Shown one piece after another: positions 62,610 through 64,000 of a stretch of DNA of 64,000 bases (position 1 is the first letter of the stretch; each line of letters starts with the position of its first letter). The notes below the pieces were generated by a model. That model was not told the origin of the DNA and made no database searches. It worked only from the letters and a program-made list of their open reading frames with translations. This stretch comes from Chersky-840 sp963810195 (GTDB lineage: Bacteria; Actinomycetota; Acidimicrobiia; Acidimicrobiales; UBA8190), in NCBI GenBank assembly GCA_963810195.1, contig CAWEMO010000002.1:124001-188000 (forward strand). Reading direction: 5' to 3'. The translations under genes were made by a program, and so were the position numbers.

Positions 62610-62694
62610 CGGAGGAGGTGGGATTTGAACCCACGGTGAGTTTCCCCACACACGATTTCCAGTCGTGCCGATTCGGCCGCTCTCGCACTCCTCC
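62610..62694 (-). tRNA. tRNA-Ser(GGA)
   Basis: An 85-base class II tRNA. Acceptor stem GGAGGAG / CTCCTCC, anticodon loop CTGGAAA (GGA) in a CACGA/TCGTG stem, long variable arm TGTGGGGAAACTCACC and T-arm GTGGGTTCAAATCCCAC. CCA not encoded. Sits in the usual tadA - tRNA-Ser - ffs - dnaX block. Confidence 0.94.
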
Positions 62695-62755
62695 GGAGCT
62701 GCCGGTGCGCAGCAGCAGGGAGGCTATCGTCTGCGATGCGTTGTCCGGTGCTCCG

Positions 62756-62863
62756 TGCGACGGCCGGGTCCTGCGCAACGGTCCCCCGTGAACCGAGTCA
62801 GGGCCGGAAGGCAGCAGCTCTCAGCGGGTCCGGTCGTGTGCCGTAGCAAACCTGGCCGTCGCA
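62756..62863 (+). ncRNA. ffs: signal recognition particle RNA, small bacterial type
   Basis: About 108 bases folding into one long hairpin. The ends TGCGACGGCCGGG and CCTGGCCGTCGCA pair with a single G-U. The apical domain contains the universal SRP54-binding core GTCAGGGCCGGAAGGCAGCAG with the GGAA tetraloop. The position between tRNA-Ser and dnaX is conserved in actinobacteria. Confidence 0.9.
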
Positions 62864-62957
62864 CCGATCACCGGCGCCGTACCCGCCGTCGCACCAGGCC
62901 CCCAGCGCCGTGACCGGGGCGTCCGGTGGCGCCGGGTCGCCCCGGTAGGCTGCGCCC

Positions 62958-64000
62958 GTGGCCGACGCCGGCGACAAGGATCCTGCTCCCTACCAGTCTC
63001 TTTACCGACGTTTCCGCCCCCAGCGCTTCGACGAGGTGCTCGGGCAGGAGCACGTGAGCCTGGCTCTGAGAAACGCTGTGCGCGACAGCCGGGTCGGGCA
63101 CGCGTACCTCTTCAGCGGCCCGCGGGGGACCGGCAAGACCTCGACCGCCCGCATCCTCGCCAAGGCGCTGAACTGTGCGGCGCTCCAAGACGGCGAGCCC
63201 TGCGGGGTCTGTGACTCCTGCATCGAGATCGCCCGGGGGGCGTCGCTCGACGTGCACGAGCTCGATGCCGCCTCGAATAACGGCGTGGACGCCATGCGCG
63301 ACCTGGTGGCACATGCCGCCCTGGGCACTCCGGGCCGGTGGAAGGTCTACATCGTCGACGAGGTCCACATGCTCTCGACCGCAGCGTCGAACGCATTGCT
63401 GAAGACCCTCGAAGAGCCCCCCGGACACGTGGTCTTCGTGCTGGCGACCACCGACGCGCAGAAGGTGCTGCCCACGATCCGCAGCCGCACGCAGCACTTC
63501 GAGTTCCGCCTCCTGGGCTCCGAGACGTTGTCGGCCCTGCTCCAGCAGGTGCGGGAGGCCACGGGCCTGCCGCTCTCCGACGAGGCGCTCGACTCTGCGG
63601 TCCGCCGCGGGCGGGGATCGGCCCGTGACGCCTTGTCGGCGCTCGACCAGGTCGCCGCGGGCGGCGTCGTCGACGACGACATCGAGGTGCTCGCCCAGCT
63701 GGCCGAATCCCTGGCCGAGCGCGACCCCGTCCAGGCCCTCGTGGCGGTGGCGCACGCGAGCGAGGCCGGCCGCGACCCCCAGCGCCTGGCCGCCGACCTC
63801 GCCGAGTACCTCCGCCAGGGGTTCCTCGCCATCGTGGCGGGCGAGCTCGTGAACCTGTCGGGCGCGGAGCGTTCCCGGGTGGAGGAGACGGCACGTCGGA
63901 TGGGGCTCCCCGCCCTCGTGCGCGCCCTCGAGGAGCTGGGCCGGGCCCAGGTCGACATGCGCGACATCCCCGACCAGCGAGTGCACCTCGAGGTCGCGCT
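62958..64000 (+). CDS. dnaX: DNA polymerase III subunit gamma/tau, N-terminal part (runs off window)
   Basis: The first 347 codons of DnaX, the clamp-loader ATPase. YQSLYRRFRPQRFDEVLGQEHV opens the AAA+ domain, Walker A is SGPRGTGKTSTARI, the zinc site is NCAALQDGEPCGVCDSCIEI, Walker B is VYIVDEVHML, followed by SNALLKTLEEPPGHVVFVLAT. GTG 62958 (VADAGDKDPAP) is the start. The tau-specific C-terminus lies beyond the window. Confidence 0.95.
   Translation, partial: MADAGDKDPAPYQSLYRRFRPQRFDEVLGQEHVSLALRNAVRDSRVGHAYLFSGPRGTGKTSTARILAKALNCAALQDGEPCGVCDSCIEIARGASLDVHELDAASNNGVDAMRDLVAHAALGTPGRWKVYIVDEVHMLSTAASNALLKTLEEPPGHVVFVLATTDAQKVLPTIRSRTQHFEFRLLGSETLSALLQQVREATGLPLSDEALDSAVRRGRGSARDALSALDQVAAGGVVDDDIEVLAQLAESLAERDPVQALVAVAHASEAGRDPQRLAADLAEYLRQGFLAIVAGELVNLSGAERSRVEETARRMGLPALVRALEELGRAQVDMRDIPDQRVHLEVA

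Overview
The window is GC-rich, dense with overlapping ATGA/GTGA/TGATG gene junctions, uses many GTG starts, and carries several mycobacterial-type gene families (DosR/DosS, Rv2004c-like, MarP-like, IlvX-like, Rip3-like). This points to a member of the Actinomycetota, plausibly an uncultured Acidimicrobiia-like lineage; the exact class is inference. The tadA / tRNA-Ser / SRP RNA / dnaX order at the right edge is a familiar actinobacterial arrangement and indicates chromosome rather than plasmid.

Region A (1-14.9 kb) looks like a compact dormancy/hypoxia island. A DosS-like GAF sensor kinase (cut by the window edge) diverges from a DosR-like response regulator. They are followed by an Rv2004c-like kinase/AAA protein, a flavodoxin, type I GAPDH, a universal stress protein, a CBS-pair protein, two pyridoxamine-oxidase-fold proteins, a Rip3-like membrane metalloprotease, a GH65 disaccharide phosphorylase/hydrolase, a Mg-type P-type ATPase and an L,D-transpeptidase. 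Three sequences closely matching the mycobacterial DosR box lie in the promoter regions of the Rv2004c-like gene (two copies) and the GH65 gene (one), with weaker matches near gap and the protease. This is the most interesting system in the window: a self-contained DosRS regulon packed next to its own regulators.

Region B (14.9-25.7 kb) holds an ABC-2 exporter pair, an FtsH-like protease tail-to-tail with a polyphosphate kinase 2, a membrane sensor-like protein with no output domain, a DHA2-type MFS exporter, an HD-GYP phosphodiesterase and a branched-chain-amino-acid-type binding lipoprotein.

Region C (25.7-57 kb) is a mosaic of metabolic operons: a DJ-1/PfpI protein; a secreted repeat protein; an LLM oxidoreductase-cupin-acetyltransferase operon; amine oxidase, PAP2 phosphatase and aldo/keto reductase; a GlcD-like oxidase / IlvX-like ThDP enzyme / 5-oxoprolinase (PxpA, PxpBC) operon; a MarP-like protease; a tightly overlapping GH15 (trehalase-like) / glucose dehydrogenase / metallo-beta-lactamase-fold operon; and a Baeyer-Villiger monooxygenase / SDR / amidohydrolase / glyoxalase-fold operon.

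Region D (57.4-64 kb) begins at tRNA-Ser(CGA), passes a decaying block (a MerR-VOC pseudogene facing a frameshifted membrane protein), a PadR regulator with a palindromic operator and an OafA-type acyltransferase, and ends in the housekeeping block tadA, tRNA-Ser(GGA), SRP RNA and the start of dnaX.
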